Source of the DNA: Megaustenia siamemsis
Lineage: Eukaryota > Mollusca > Gastropoda > Stylommatophora > Ariophantidae
Reading direction: 5' to 3'
Length of the DNA: 64,000 nucleotides
NCBI GenBank assembly: GCA_032433765.1
Contig: JAVIAB010000046.1
Span: 60,919,388 to 60,983,387, forward strand
Shown: piece by piece, positions 1 through 10,469 of the stretch
How positions within the stretch are numbered: position 1 is the stretch's first letter
Layout of the letters: the number at the start of each line of letters is the position of its first letter
Translations under genes and position numbers: made by a program
Notes under the pieces: generated by a model
The model's input: the letters and a program-made list of their open reading frames with translations, nothing else
Databases searched by the model: none
What the model was told of the DNA's origin: nothing

Positions 1-296
1 TTTTCTGCTTTCCAAATGATGTTGAACATTTTCTGGAAATGTATTAAATTATGGCTATCAATTGCCTTTGAGCATCTCAGCTGTTAGCTTATCCTCTCCA
101 GCAGTCTTGTTATTAGTCATAAGCTTTAAGGTGGTTTCTATTTCGCTCAAGGTGAAGTCATCTAAATTTACATCTAATTCTGCTGCTGGGTTTCAGCTTC
201 AAAATCTATTAAACTGTGGGGTAGTGGACGATTAAGAATTTCTTTGAAGTGTTCCGCCCAACGGCCTTTTATGTCTGCGCTTGTTGTTAGCATTAA

Positions 297-599
297 CTCT
301 TTTCGTATGATCCGCCACATGGTGCGCCATTTCCATTTCGGTTGCGTACGTTCCGCCGCATGGTGCGCCACGCTAAATTTTATTAGTGTGAACGCCATCA
401 AACCATATTCGTTTTACATGTCTTGTATCATCTTGATATTGGTGAAATCTAATACCTTGTTCAATTATCTAAACATTCATATATAATATGTTATATGTTA
501 GATAAATATAAATATGTAGATTGATTCTTAAAACCATGAAAAATTTTGTCTCTAAAATCTCTTCCGTTGCGTCGATAAAAAGCTTCCGTACGGAAAGAG
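297..599. mobile_element. piggyBac-type MITE, copy 1
   Basis: About 303 bp flanked by TTAA on both sides (293-296 and 600-603). Inverted ends begin CTCTTTTCGTA on the left, with CGTACGGAAAGAG closing the right. It lies inside the LINE-A RT linker. TTAA target duplication with C-rich/G-rich short inverted ends is the piggyBac superfamily signature. No coding capacity. The family has related copies at 31318-31458, 31696-31996 and 32392-32703. Confidence 0.8.
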
Positions 600-757
600 T
601 TAATCCAGATTTGTCTAGAATTGGTATTCCACTGGATGTATAGGTGTTTGTCAGCATCTTTTGTACAGTATAGAGAGTTCTGCTGTCTTCTGTAATTGCA
701 GCTGTCTCTGCTTTCTCTGCCAAATTGTCTATATAAGCTCTTGTATCTCTTCTTGCT

Positions 758-1056
758 ATATTGGTTTTCAATGGATCTAATGCTCTTTCCTGTGTGTTAC
801 CGAGGCTTCATTATGAGGGGAGTAAAGAATAGTGACACTGTGACCTTCCAGGCATGTAGTAAGAGGCGACTAAGGAGGTTGATCGATGGCTTGACAAGCT
901 GTCATTGTAAAAAGTATTGTTATGGAAACAGAGCCATATATTTTAAAGCAGTGATCTCTGCAATATGTGCCACTTTGGCACGCAAGGTTTCTGTTTTTGA
1001 GATTGTGGTTCTGCCCTATGTGCCGTCTTCGGCTCGAAAGGACAATAGATAGATAG
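758..1056 (+). mobile_element. SINE-like element with a LINE-F 3' tail
   Basis: About 299 bp flanked by a 13-bp direct repeat, ATCTCTTCTTGCT (745-757 and 1057-1069), inserted in LINE-A. The last ~50 bases (CCCTATGTGCCG, then CGGCTCGAAAGG, ending in AATAGATAGATAGAT) match the 3' end of LINE-F copies near 49.2, 50.3, 54.2 and 58.2 kb, but the upstream 250 bases do not. A non-coding body plus a borrowed LINE tail is the design of a SINE mobilised by its partner LINE. The body segment GGGGAGTAAAGAAT recurs at 31195-31290. Confidence 0.65.
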
Positions 1057-2384
1057 ATCTCTTCTTGCTGAACTTTTCACTTCATTGTCTAATTCTCTGT
1101 ATGTTGCTTTTGCCAGGACCTTTCCAAGATCTGTCTTTACATTAGTCATGGCTCTCTTCACTTCTCTTCTTTCTTTGATGTATTTCCATGTGGTGTCTGA
1201 GATCCAAGCTCGTTTTTCCATTTTCTTTAGTCTGGCACTTGCTTCTGCTGCTGTCATTAGTGTTTTGCTCTGTGTGTCCCACATTTCATTGATACCTAAG
1301 TCTATTTCACCGAGTGCTGTATAACAATTACTTAGCTCTATGTTAAACTTTTCCTTTATGGCTTCATCTTTCAATTTATGACTATCAATTTTATGTGTAG
1401 TTGACCTCTTCTGTTGGCTTTTAAATTTTAATCTTATTTTCCCAATGCACAGGTTGTGGTCACTATTAACATCAGCACCTCTGTATGCTCTTACATCTAT
1501 TAATGATGATCTGAATTGTTGTTTAATACATAGGTGGTCAATTTGATTTGAGGTTCTATCATCAGGAGATATCCATGTTGTTTTGTGAATATTTTTGTGT
1601 GGAAATAATGTCCCACCTATGACTAAATTTTCTATTAAACATAATTCTATTAATCTTTCTCCATTCTGACTTGTAGTATCACAGCCTTCTCTCCCCATTA
1701 CATGGTCCACTCCTGTGTTGTCTTTTCCCACTTTGGCATTGAAATTTCCCATTACAATTAAAAGATCGTGTTTGGGTATTTTGTTTATAAGCTGTTGTAG
1801 TTGATTATAAAAATCGTCCTTAACTTCATTATCAGCTTCGTTTGTAGGCGCATAACATTGAACAATTGAAAGTCTTCCATATTTTGTTTTGTAGCGTGTT
1901 CATATCAGACGGCTATTTACCAGTTCCCATTCTAATAAACGTCTTGCAGCTGTGTCTGTCATCATTATGCCTACTCCTTCACAGTGTTTTCCATCTTCCC
2001 TTACAGAAAAAACTACCGTTTTATTATCCACAGATTTCCTACCTGTTCCAAGCCAGTGCATTTAGCTTAATCCTAAAATATCTAGATCATATCTATCCAT
2101 CTCGCTCGCTACTTGTGTTTGCTTCGTCGGTGCGGCCATTGTTCGTACATTCCAGAATCCTATTTTTGTTGTTGTTTTAGGGCTGAAAAAACTATCTTAA
2201 ACTAATTTACACATTGTATCAGGTCTACGTTTCATTATCAAAATCGTTTTTACGATAGCGGCTTGTTAAACCTCTGATCAGCGGTTCTATACCAAGCCGG
2301 AGAAAAATAATTCCTCCATATTGGAAACAACAAGATAAAAAGGTAAGTGTACAAAAATGTATATATGTTTAGGTATCATCATCA

Positions 2385-2976
2385 TCATCAAGTACCGGGC
2401 CTAGTGGCGTAGGTGATCTTGTCTCTTCACAACTTTCAATCTCAACAATTCTTTATCATTTCTGTTGTTGACCTTCTGCCAAGCCATTCTCTTAAGCTGT
2501 CTTGTATTTTCTCTCTTTGCTTCCCTCTATCTTTTCGTCCCTCAATTTTTCCAGTTGTTACAATATATTCCAGTTGTTCTCTTCTCATTAGATGACCAAA
2601 AAATGATGATTGTTTCTTCCTAATATTGGAAATTAGCTCTCTTTTTTGCTTTGACCTCTTTCAGAACATTTTCATTACTCTTCTTAGCTGTCCATGGTAT
2701 TCTCAACATTGTTCTGTAAAACCACATTTCTACAGACTCCAGTGATTTTCTTGTCTGTAGTCCTATTGTCCATGATCCACATCCATATGTTAAGATTGGC
2801 ACTACATAACATGTAAGAACTCTTTTCCTTGTTTCCATTGTCAAAAATGGATTGCATAGTATCTTCCTCATTTTCTGGAAAGCTGCTTTTGCCTGAGCCA
2901 TTCTGCATCTCACCTCTGTTGTAAATCTTCCATCTGACGTTAACAAAGTTCCCAAATATTTAAATTCATTTACCAA
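2385..2976 (-). mobile_element. LINE-B fragment (RT C-terminus and 3' tail), 5' truncated
   Basis: Minus-strand translation gives VNEFKYLGTLLTSDGR, CRMAQAKAAFQKMRKILCNP, YGCGSWTIG and MLRIPWTAKKSNE, then a shifted continuation to the tail of TGATGATGATGA repeats near 2378-2390. This is the C-terminal thumb region of the RT of the commonest LINE family in the window. The 5' end is lost, as expected for incomplete reverse transcription. Confidence 0.85.
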
Positions 2977-3082
2977 ATTATGATTACTAAAGTGATCACT
3001 GTGATTAAAAATTGATTAGTGATTACTAAATATAAGTGTGTATATATGGCCCTTTTCGTCTTGTCAGACGGTCTAGTGGAGG

Positions 3083-4846
3083 CTATTGCGTATTTTTTTG
3101 AGGTATTGTTTTTGCCGAACAGCTTCTCTCGTGGCTAATTCTACCAATGTTTGACAAACACACGCGGTCACATAATGAACAGGTCAGGCTCGCTGATCCA
3201 CAGGGTTTACCATCCTTTTTCATGAGTCTCTTCTCTTCTAAGTCCTGTCTTAGCACAGTCTCAAATGTTGTTATACCGTTCCTTATACATGCTCTCCATG
3301 ATGTGCGATCACTTGCCAGATGTTGCCAGTCGTTTTCACAGATGGAGAAGTCTTTCAGAGATGATTTGCAGATATCTCTATATCGTAGTTTAGGTCTGCC
3401 GATTTGTCTTTTTCCGTGTTTTAGCTCACCATATAGTATTTGCCTAGGAATGCGTTTTTCTTCCATCCGTTGGACATGCCCCAGCCATCTTAGCCTTCGA
3501 CTTCTGAGCATCGACATGATTGTTAGGGTCTTAGCACGTTGCAGGACAGTTAAGTTGGTTATTTTGTCTTGCCATTTGATGTGCATTATTTTGCGGAGAC
3601 ATCGCATGTGGAAGACATTTAGTCTTTTTTCCTGGTTTGAGTATGTTGTCCAGGTTTCGGATCCATATAGTAGTGTGCTAAGCACACATGTTTGATATAT
3701 TAGGAGTTTAGTCTTTCGAGTTAGTTTCGTGTTGTTCCATGCCCTTTTTGTGAGTTTGCCGAAGGTCGTAGCTGCCTTACCAATTCGACAGTTTATTTCT
3801 TCATCAAGAGAGATGGTAACTGTGGATCCAAGATATGTAAATTTCTGTACTGATTCTAGTGGGCAGTCTTTTAGAGTAATAGATAGAGGTTTGAGGTCAC
3901 CTTGATTTAGTATTACTGTCTTCTGAACATTAATTGACAGTGAAAAAAGGTCGCATGCTTTATCCAGGTTGTTGATCAGCGACTGTAGGGTGGCCTCACT
4001 ATGAGCGACTAGGGCTGCATCGTCAGCAAATAAAAATTCTTTAAGTAGGGCAACATTTGTTTTGGTTTTTGCTCTTAGTCGTGCTAGGTTGAACAGTGAG
4101 CCATCTGGTCTAGTGCGAATGTAAATATCTCCTGAGCTGTTTTCGAAGGCGTAATTTAGGAGGGCAGCAAAAAATATACCAAAAAGGGTGGGGGCGAGGA
4201 CACATCCCTGTTTCACTCCTTTGTTGACTTTGAAATTCTCTGATGGACTCCTATCAAAATGGACTTTGCCATTCATGTCTTCATGGAAGGAAATTATCAG
4301 CCTAAGTAATTTAGGAGGGCAGCCTATGCCTTCTAACACCTTGTAGAGACCATCTCTGTTTACTGTGTTGAATGCCTTTGTGAGATCCACAAAGGCAATA
4401 TAGAGCGGCATATTTTGTTCCCGACATTTTTCCTGGAGTTGTCTAAGAGTGAAGATCATATCTATGGTTGATCTCCCAGGTCTGAAACCACATTGGGACT
4501 CGGGAAGCACCCGTTCTGCAAGTCTATGCAGGCGATTAAGTACGACTCTAGCAAAAGCTTTGCCTGTTGTGCTAAGGAGAGAAATGCCTCTGTAATTGTT
4601 GCAGTCGCCCCTGTCTCCTTTATTCTTGTACAGCGTTATAATCTTGGCATTTCTCATATCATGAGGTATTTCTCCGTTTCTCCAGCATTTAATTAGCAGT
4701 TTGTATAGATGTGGAAGTAGTACGCTTAGGTTGTCCTTTAGTACATCTGTGGGAATGTTGTCATTTCCTGCAGCTTTTCCTCTTGAGAGGGCATTTATAG
4801 CGTCAGCAAGTTCGTTCATAGTAGGCTCAACATCCAGTTCAAACAA
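3083..4846 (-). CDS. LINE-E reverse transcriptase frame
   Basis: Frame of 587 codons covering the whole RT and C-terminal region of a LINE. Visible landmarks: KAAGNDNIPTD (about residue 24), TLYKNKGDRGDCNNYRGISL (71-90), FVDLTKAF with the first catalytic Asp (residue 154), GVKQGCVLAPTLF (210-222), and FADDAAL (273-279) with the catalytic Asp pair; the usual Tyr of YADD is Phe here. The C-terminus has HVQRMEEKRIPRQ and a CSLCDRVC...H...C cluster near residues 555-575 that looks like a zinc knuckle. All catalytic residues are present. It overlaps the endonuclease frame by 31 bases, where one indel separates them; originally they were probably one polyprotein. Confidence 0.9.
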   Translation of the reverse strand: MFELDVEPTMNELADAINALSRGKAAGNDNIPTDVLKDNLSVLLPHLYKLLIKCWRNGEIPHDMRNAKIITLYKNKGDRGDCNNYRGISLLSTTGKAFARVVLNRLHRLAERVLPESQCGFRPGRSTIDMIFTLRQLQEKCREQNMPLYIAFVDLTKAFNTVNRDGLYKVLEGIGCPPKLLRLIISFHEDMNGKVHFDRSPSENFKVNKGVKQGCVLAPTLFGIFFAALLNYAFENSSGDIYIRTRPDGSLFNLARLRAKTKTNVALLKEFLFADDAALVAHSEATLQSLINNLDKACDLFSLSINVQKTVILNQGDLKPLSITLKDCPLESVQKFTYLGSTVTISLDEEINCRIGKAATTFGKLTKRAWNNTKLTRKTKLLIYQTCVLSTLLYGSETWTTYSNQEKRLNVFHMRCLRKIMHIKWQDKITNLTVLQRAKTLTIMSMLRSRRLRWLGHVQRMEEKRIPRQILYGELKHGKRQIGRPKLRYRDICKSSLKDFSICENDWQHLASDRTSWRACIRNGITTFETVLRQDLEEKRLMKKDGKPCGSASLTCSLCDRVCLSNIGRISHERSCSAKTIPQKNTQ

Positions 4847-5892
4847 TGTAGGATATTGGGTATTGATTGTGCTAGAGCTGTGTTTGCTGGTCTGTCGTCA
4901 CTGTATAGATTAGAGTAGTGTTCAACCCATCTTTGCATTTGTTGTCCCTTGTCAGTAATAGGTTCTCCAAACTTGGATTTTAGGGGGGCTAATTTGGTTA
5001 TTTTTGGTCCAAGGGCCTTTTTTATATTGTCATGCATGGTTTTTGAGTCGCCCCTGTCTGAGGCTTTCTGTATTTCAGAGCATAGATTGTTCCAGTATTC
5101 GTTTGCGCATCTTCTTGCTTCGCGTTGTAGGGTGGCTTGCGCATGTTTGAGCTGATCCTTGGTGATTTGATTGGGATTATTATTGAAGTTCAGTAGAGCC
5201 TTTTTCTTATTAGCTATTAGTGGGTCTAGTCTTGCTGCATTTTCTTCGACCCAGTCGTTCTTTGAGAACCGTTTTTGGCCGTAGGTAGATAGAGCGCAGT
5301 TATAGATGTGTGTTCTCAGGGAGCACCAGTTGTCATCCACACTTGATGAATCTTCTACTTCTTCTACCAGTTCATCAAACTTGGATCTAAAAATGTCTTT
5401 GGTTGGTGTGGTTTTTGTCGCTGTGATGTTGATCTTGGCTGCTGCAGGCTCTCTTGATTTGTAGATACGACTACTTCTGGCTTTGATCTTACTAATGACT
5501 AGAGCGTGGTCTGTGTTGCAGTCTGCACTGTGATATGTTCGTGTTATTCTGATGTTATTTAAAAACTGCCTACGTGTAAGAACCAGGTCTAGTTGGTGCC
5601 AGTGACCACTTCTAGCATGACGCCATGTTACTTTATGCTTGTGTTTCACATTAAAGTAGGTATTTGTTACACATAGGTGATTATTTGAGCAGAATTCTAG
5701 GAGTCGCTGGCCATTTCCGTTGATTTTTCCAATGCCGTGGTGACCTAGACATGTTGGCCAATATTGCTGATCAGATCCTGTGCGTGCATTGAGATCACCG
5801 AGTAAGTATAATAGTTCCTCTTTTGGAAGTGAGTCAATGGTCATTTGCAGTTGTTGGTAGAAGTTGTCTTTCTCTTCGTCTGATGCAGCCAA
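4816..5892 (-). CDS. LINE-E endonuclease and linker frame
   Basis: Frame of 358 codons, C-terminal part of the APE-like endonuclease of a LINE plus the linker to the RT. Motifs in order: YLLGDLNARTGSD (catalytic Asp/Asn), NTYFNVKHKHKVTW, WHQLDLVLTRR, and CNTDHALV with the catalytic SDH-type His (here TDH). Upstream codons before the first ATG (IISAYAPT) are also open to about 5937, so the element was cut in the middle of the nuclease and the reported ATG is not a native start. The linker ends WVEHYSNLYSDDRP and then shifts frame into the RT. This enzyme nicks the target DNA for target-primed reverse transcription. Confidence 0.85.
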   Translation of the reverse strand: MAASDEEKDNFYQQLQMTIDSLPKEELLYLLGDLNARTGSDQQYWPTCLGHHGIGKINGNGQRLLEFCSNNHLCVTNTYFNVKHKHKVTWRHARSGHWHQLDLVLTRRQFLNNIRITRTYHSADCNTDHALVISKIKARSSRIYKSREPAAAKINITATKTTPTKDIFRSKFDELVEEVEDSSSVDDNWCSLRTHIYNCALSTYGQKRFSKNDWVEENAARLDPLIANKKKALLNFNNNPNQITKDQLKHAQATLQREARRCANEYWNNLCSEIQKASDRGDSKTMHDNIKKALGPKITKLAPLKSKFGEPITDKGQQMQRWVEHYSNLYSDDRPANTALAQSIPNILHCLNWMLSLL

Positions 5893-6087
5893 CGTTGGTG
5901 CATAGGCACTAATGATATTTATTAATCCACTCTTCGTATATAAGTGTGTACATTATATATATATATATATATATATAATTAGGTAGATAGAGAAGAATGT
6001 CTTCAAAGTTATATAGATAAGGCATACACATATGTGAAAACATAAACTATAACACAATCTACCAACAACTACTGACAGCAAACAAAC

Positions 6088-6251
6088 CTGTTATTTCACC
6101 CATATACTCAATCCGGAAGCCATGACCATAGCTCAACGAGGTTGTTTTAAACATCAAGTAAACCTTGTTGCTGTAAGAGATGATTGGATCTGCAGGTACA
6201 GTCATCCCACAAAACCTCTGTATGAGAGGAGAACTTTGGTCACCTCCATTT
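6088..6251 (-). CDS. CUB-gene exon 7: second half of CUB domain III
   Basis: Exon of 164 bp, acceptor TTTTTTTTTTACTAG, donor GTTTGT after ATAACAG, phase 2 in and phase 1 out, 54 complete codons. Joined to exon 6 the reading is LEI-RNGGDQS, then LIQRFCGMTVPAD with the fourth cysteine, ISYSNKVYLMFKTT and the GHGFRIEYMG strand. The phase-1 end predicts another CUB domain further downstream, below position 1. A 31-bp tandem array starts about 140 bp upstream of the acceptor. This is the last exon of the gene visible in the window. Confidence 0.88.
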
Positions 6252-6389
6252 CTAGTAAAAAAAAAACATTCATTGACATTATATATCAAGCCATGAATTG
6301 CTTTCACCTCAACTCAAAAAAACACTGCTAAATATGATTAATGAAAAATTTGCTATAAAATTTACAGTGAGCAAACTTTATAACAAAAC

Positions 6390-6635
6390 AATTAAAACTA
6401 CCTGATGTAAACTATAGAACTGTGTAGACTACAAGAAGCAAAGTATAGAATAATATAAACTACTGGATGAAAACTATACAATAGTGTAAACTTCTGGATG
6501 TAAACTACACAACAGTGTAAACCACTGGATAAAATCTATATAACAATGTAAACAGCTGGATGACATCCATATAACAATGTAAACAGCTGGATGACATTCA
6601 TAGAACAATGCAAACAGCTGAATGTAAACTATGAT
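6390..6635. repeat. 31-bp tandem array upstream of CUB exon 7
   Basis: Diverged tandem repeat with a clear 31-bp period at 6541-6600 (core AACAATGTAAACAGCTGGAT) and looser copies back to about 6390. It starts ~140 bp from the acceptor of CUB exon 7 on its intronic side and ends at the 3' tail of a LINE-B fragment. Confidence 0.8.
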
Positions 6636-6636
6636 C

Positions 6637-7045
6637 ATTATCATCAAGTACTGGGCCTGCTAGCATAGGTGACCATGTCTCTCCACAACTTTCGATCATG
6701 ACAGTTATTTATCGTTTCTGTTGTTGACCTTCTGCTAAGCCATTCTCTTAAGCTGTCTGGTATTTTTTCTCTTTGCTTCCCTCTATCTCTTCGTTCCTCA
6801 ATTGTTTCCAGTTGTTACAATATATTCAAGTTGTTCTCTTCTCATTACATGGCCAAAAAATGATGATTGTCTCTTCCTAACATTGGAAATTAGCTCTCTT
6901 TTTTGCTTTGACCTCTCTCAGAACCTCTTCATTACTCTTCTTAGCTGCCCATGGTATTCTCAACATTCTTCTGTAAAACCACATTTCTACAGATTCCAGT
7001 GATTTTCTTGTCTGTTGTCCTATTGTCCATGACTTGCATCCATAT
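6637..7045 (-). mobile_element. LINE-B fragment between two tandem arrays
   Basis: 5'-truncated LINE-B 3' end, minus strand. The translation matches the RT C-terminal region (CGFTEEC.EYHGQLRRVMKRF in shifted frame, from MLRIPWAAKKSNE) and the Ser-Leu-rich 3' segment, with the tail at TCATTATCATCAAG. A 31-bp array abuts its 3' end and a 41-bp array its 5' end. Confidence 0.8.
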
Positions 7046-7059
7046 GTTTATATAAAAGA

Positions 7060-7480
7060 ACTTTATAAGAGAATAATATAACATTGCACAGCAAACTGAA
7101 ACTTTACAAGAAAATAATATATCATTGCATTGTAAGCTGGAACTTTACAATAAAATAAAATAGCATTACACTGTAAGCTGGAACTTTACAAGAAAATAAT
7201 ATATCATTACATTGTAAGCTGGAACTTTACAAGAAAATAATATATCATTACATTGTAAGCTGGAACTTTACAATAAAATAAAATAGCATTACACTGTAAG
7301 CTGGAACTTTACAAGAAAAAAATTTAACATTGCACTGTAAGAAGGAACTTGACAATAAAATAAAATAAAATTATACTGTAAACTGGAACTTAACAAGAAA
7401 ATAATATAACATTACAGTTGGCTGGAACTTTACAGGAAAATAATATAACATTACACTATAAGCTGGAACTTTACAAGGTA
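7060..7480. repeat. 41-bp tandem array
   Basis: About ten copies of a 41-bp unit with the core AAGCTGGAACTTTACAAGAA followed by an AT-rich ATAATAT(C/A)ATTACA segment. ACTTTACA recurs at 7101, 7142 and 7183 and onward. Units differ by several substitutions, so the array is not recent. It lies in the intron between CUB exons 6 and 7. Confidence 0.85.
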
Positions 7481-7807
7481 TCATCAAGTATTATATCTTT
7501 TAATGTTGTGACCACATCTCCCCACAACTTATCACATAAAAGTAACAGTAGACCAACTCCCATATTAATTGAAAGAAGTATCAGAGTTTGAGATTGGGTA
7601 AGGGAAAAACAAGAACACTGTGAGAATGGAAATGAGTAACTCCCAATCAACACATACGAGGAATGGTCAGTGTACACACCTTGCACTTGTTTTTTTAAAG
7701 CAGAGCGCAGCAGCTAAGGAATTGTCCTGACAGCAGTGGAGCTACCTCTTGAAACCAAAACCAAATCTCTCCACAATTTCTGTTGATACTATTGCTCATC
7801 AGTTTTG

Positions 7808-8440
7808 CTGGTAACTTCTTCTTCCTTTCAACTCCCTGTGCAGCATTGGTCTGTCTTCAACAAACACTTTCCAAGCCGTTCTGTTTCTTGCATTCTTTTA
7901 AGATCATTCCATGTCCTGCCCATCATCTTGATCTCTGCTGAGATGTTGTTAACTTCCAACAAAGCAATTCTCTTAACAGAGACTGTTATCTTTTTTTCTA
8001 TTTCTCTGTGTCTCATCTTCCTTCACTTTTTCCATTTGTCAAAATATATTCCAACTCAATAGTTGGCTAAAAATGAAGATTTGTTTCTCTCAATATAGAT
8101 AATAATCAGCTTTCTTCTTTGCTTTGGTATCCCGTGACCTTTTTCAGCTGCCCATGGTATTCTCAACATTTTCTGTAAAGTCATTTTTGTTGCCTTCAAA
8201 TATTTTCTTGTCTCTTGTCAAATTTTCCAGGATTAACTCTCAATATATCAAGACCAGCACTACTTAACACTGAAGAAATCTTTTTTCCTATTTCCATTCT
8301 CAAAAATGTGTTGTGTAACATCTGTTTTTTATTATTCTTTTGAATGCAACCTTAGCCTGAAATATTTTGAACTGAACTATGTTACACATCCACAATCTGA
8401 AGTTAACATCTTTCCCCTGTATCTTGACTCATTAATTTAG
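7808..8440 (-). mobile_element. Old LINE 3' ends: LINE-D (7808-8010) and a LINE-B-like fragment (8025-8440)
   Basis: Minus-strand reading of 8010-7808 gives AEIKMMGRTWNDLKRM then GKCLLKTDQCCTGS, the C-terminus of family D. From 8440 to 8025 a heavily mutated LINE-B-like RT C-terminus is seen (MLRIPWAAEKGHG in the middle). Both are short, decayed and without open frames of note. The region 7481-7807 contains nothing recognisable apart from AT-rich sequence. Confidence 0.65.
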
Positions 8441-8449
8441 TTTAGTCAA

Positions 8450-9960
8450 CAGATCATCCTCATTACACAATGGACATGTCAATAGGGACTCAGATCTTCT
8501 CCCCAGTAGGTCCCTCAGTGTGTGGAGACGGATGGCTCCAGTTCTGTGTTGATTTGTTATTCTTGTGTTTCCCTGCAGTAGCGTTCCTTTATGGCATCCT
8601 TAGTTTTGACCTGATGTTTGTGCAGTCTGGACATGGTTGTAGATTCATGAACACTGACAGAGACATCAGCATACCCAGCCTCCCTGATGGCATTCAGAAT
8701 GTCAGCCCAGTTCATTGCATCTCCACCTTCCAGGCTGTCAGCTCGCTCATTTCCTCTCATGTCAGATTGCCCAGGAACAAAGAGGAAACAAATTCCTTTC
8801 AGTCCTAATTTCCTTAAAGGTTCCAACCACTGCCTTCAAGCCCAGCCTCCTTAGATTTTCCTGAGCATACTCATTGAGTCACTCAAAAAACACACTTGAG
8901 TAAAAGGTTGTGTTTCTAAACAGGCCATTGCTTTAGTTACTGCCATGATCTCCAAGATCAAACTACTGGTAGTTACAACAAAAGCACTGTTTTCCTCATC
9001 TACTGTTCTTCCTCTGACCTGGACTGTGAAAACCCATGAGCTCAGACTGTGCCAAACAATGATCCATCAGTGTAAATGACTGCTGCAACTTCTGACAAAT
9101 TTTCATAGCTCAAGGCCTGCACCTGTGCCACCATGACTACAGGGTTTTGTTTTGTGTATTCTCTGTTGAAAGTGATCCAAACCAAAAAGATGTAGTGCAT
9201 CTGCTGGTAACCTAATCCACTTTTCCCCTGGTTTGATGGCTGGCCCCAGGTGGACAAATCAGTTGAACAATGTCCTCAGCCCATGCCATCCACGATCTTC
9301 CTCTTTTGAGCCTGATGCCCTTTCTTCTGCCAATCTCACTGCCTAGCGGATGTTGTACATCAGCACTGACTTGGTGATAGGCACATGTTCGAGACCTTTA
9401 TTCTGTCTGCGATAGGGAAAGTAACAAAACTACCACATTGCCCTGCAGGGTGTGGCTTTCATGCTTCCATATATGATGTGGATGGTCTCATTCTGTATTC
9501 ATTAGTCTTTCAATATGTATTGGCTATGAGTAAGAATCGCCAAAGCGTACTCAATAACTGAAACCACCAGTGCTTGGTATAAGAAAACAAGAAGATGTTA
9601 TTGACGGCTCACCGCCGTCACTACCCTCATTGCTAAGAGGCATTTTCTAGCCTTCATTAACACTTGATCTACATGTTGGGTGAAAGCAAGACTTTGGTCA
9701 AACTGTATTCTTAGGTACCTCAATGCGTGAGTCTTCACAACTTCTGAACCCATACTCACTATTGGTGTCGGCTTGTTGACAACATGGTTGTTTATGAAGA
9801 ATCATGTCGCCACTGCTTTTGCAGGGTTTATCAGTGCTGTTCCATTTACTTTGATCATGAAATAGAATTAGTTATTTTTCTTTGTTGTGACCATCACTTC
9901 TGACCTTTCACTGCTGAAACTAAGGCTAGTTCTGTGCGAAAACAAACCACTTCACACTCA
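8450..9960 (-). mobile_element. I-type LINE fragment: RT C-terminus and RNase H domain
   Basis: Degenerate minus-strand retrotransposon. Upstream (9960-9300) the text reads YLRIQFDQSLAFTQHV, MKARKCLLAMR and ALVVSVIEYA, typical of the RT thumb of I/jockey-type LINEs. Then an RNase H domain: VIYTDGS (first catalytic Asp), a LEIMAVTKA helix with the Glu, FLSDSMSM with the second Asp, and GQSDMRGNERADSL with the last Asp, spread over several frames. RNase H sets this element apart from the other LINEs here. The RT core is missing upstream. An I-type endonuclease region at 18195-19980 on the same strand may be the other half of the same family. Confidence 0.7.
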
Positions 9961-10469
9961 GAAACCTAAAGACCCATGAACATTTTTTAACTAGCCATAA
10001 ATTATGTGCAAGGAGTATTAAAGGTTTAGTTAAAAAGTTGTACACTTTAGTATGGAGTCAAGACACTTACCAGAGAAGTGTTGTTAACTTTTCTCATGCT
10101 CTACATCTACACCCCTCAAGGTGATGCACTTCTCCTATAACTTCTTATCTTCTTGATGTAAAACTCCTGTCTGGACCCCAAACCACATTCCCAATTCATA
10201 TTGTCCTTGCACAGCAGTGCAGATTCATCCACCAGATTTATTAAATAACTTCCTTATGCTTCATGGACGTTTCTTTGAAATACAAGAATTGTATTACTTA
10301 ACTCACCATGTCTCCATAATCCAGACAGAGGAGTCTACAGTTAGGGCAGTGTGATGGAATAGAAGTGTTGAAAGAAGTGCACATCTTGAAAGTTGAACAC
10401 ACAGAGATGGTCTAAAGATCAAAACATTTTTAGGTGCATGCTTTGACTCCTTTATTTTGAAGTGTAAAA

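Larger units (their letters stand above)
1..2290 (-). mobile_element. LINE-A copy (APE endonuclease, linker, RT start), cut by the window edge
   Basis: Degenerate non-LTR retrotransposon read on the minus strand. Near 2180 the frame begins KIGFWNVRTM, then in a broken frame to QCYAPTNEAD, MGNFNAKVG (about 1752), TTWISPDDRTSNQIDH and GADVNSDHNL: the Asn, Asp and His motifs of an APE-like endonuclease. A long linker follows to about 1070, and the RT N-terminus (NKTAGEDKLTAEMLK) lies near 60-290 and runs off the window start. It is interrupted by a 299-bp SINE-like insertion (758-1056) and a piggyBac-type MITE (297-599), both with target duplications. Stops and frame changes make it non-functional. 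The clade is not resolved; RTE-like is my guess from the endonuclease motifs. Confidence 0.8.
3043..5937 (-). mobile_element. LINE-E copy, nearly intact, with 13-bp target duplication
   Basis: A 2.9-kb 5'-truncated non-LTR retrotransposon flanked by ATATAAGTGTGTA at 3030-3042 and 5938-5950. It carries an endonuclease frame and an RT frame that meet at one frameshift near 4830. The open frames, clean flanks and single lesion make it the youngest-looking long LINE copy here. A second, more damaged plus-strand copy runs from about 45.0 to 47.8 kb. The 5' flank passes straight into a (TA)n run at 5953-5978. Confidence 0.9.

Noticed and set aside
3147..3695. A 182-codon plus-strand frame
   Set aside because: It is the antisense shadow of the LINE-E RT; codon periodicity and motifs belong to the minus strand.
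5953..5978. (TA)n tract as a regulatory element
   Set aside because: It is a simple repeat adjoining a LINE target duplication; such tracts are common in this sequence.
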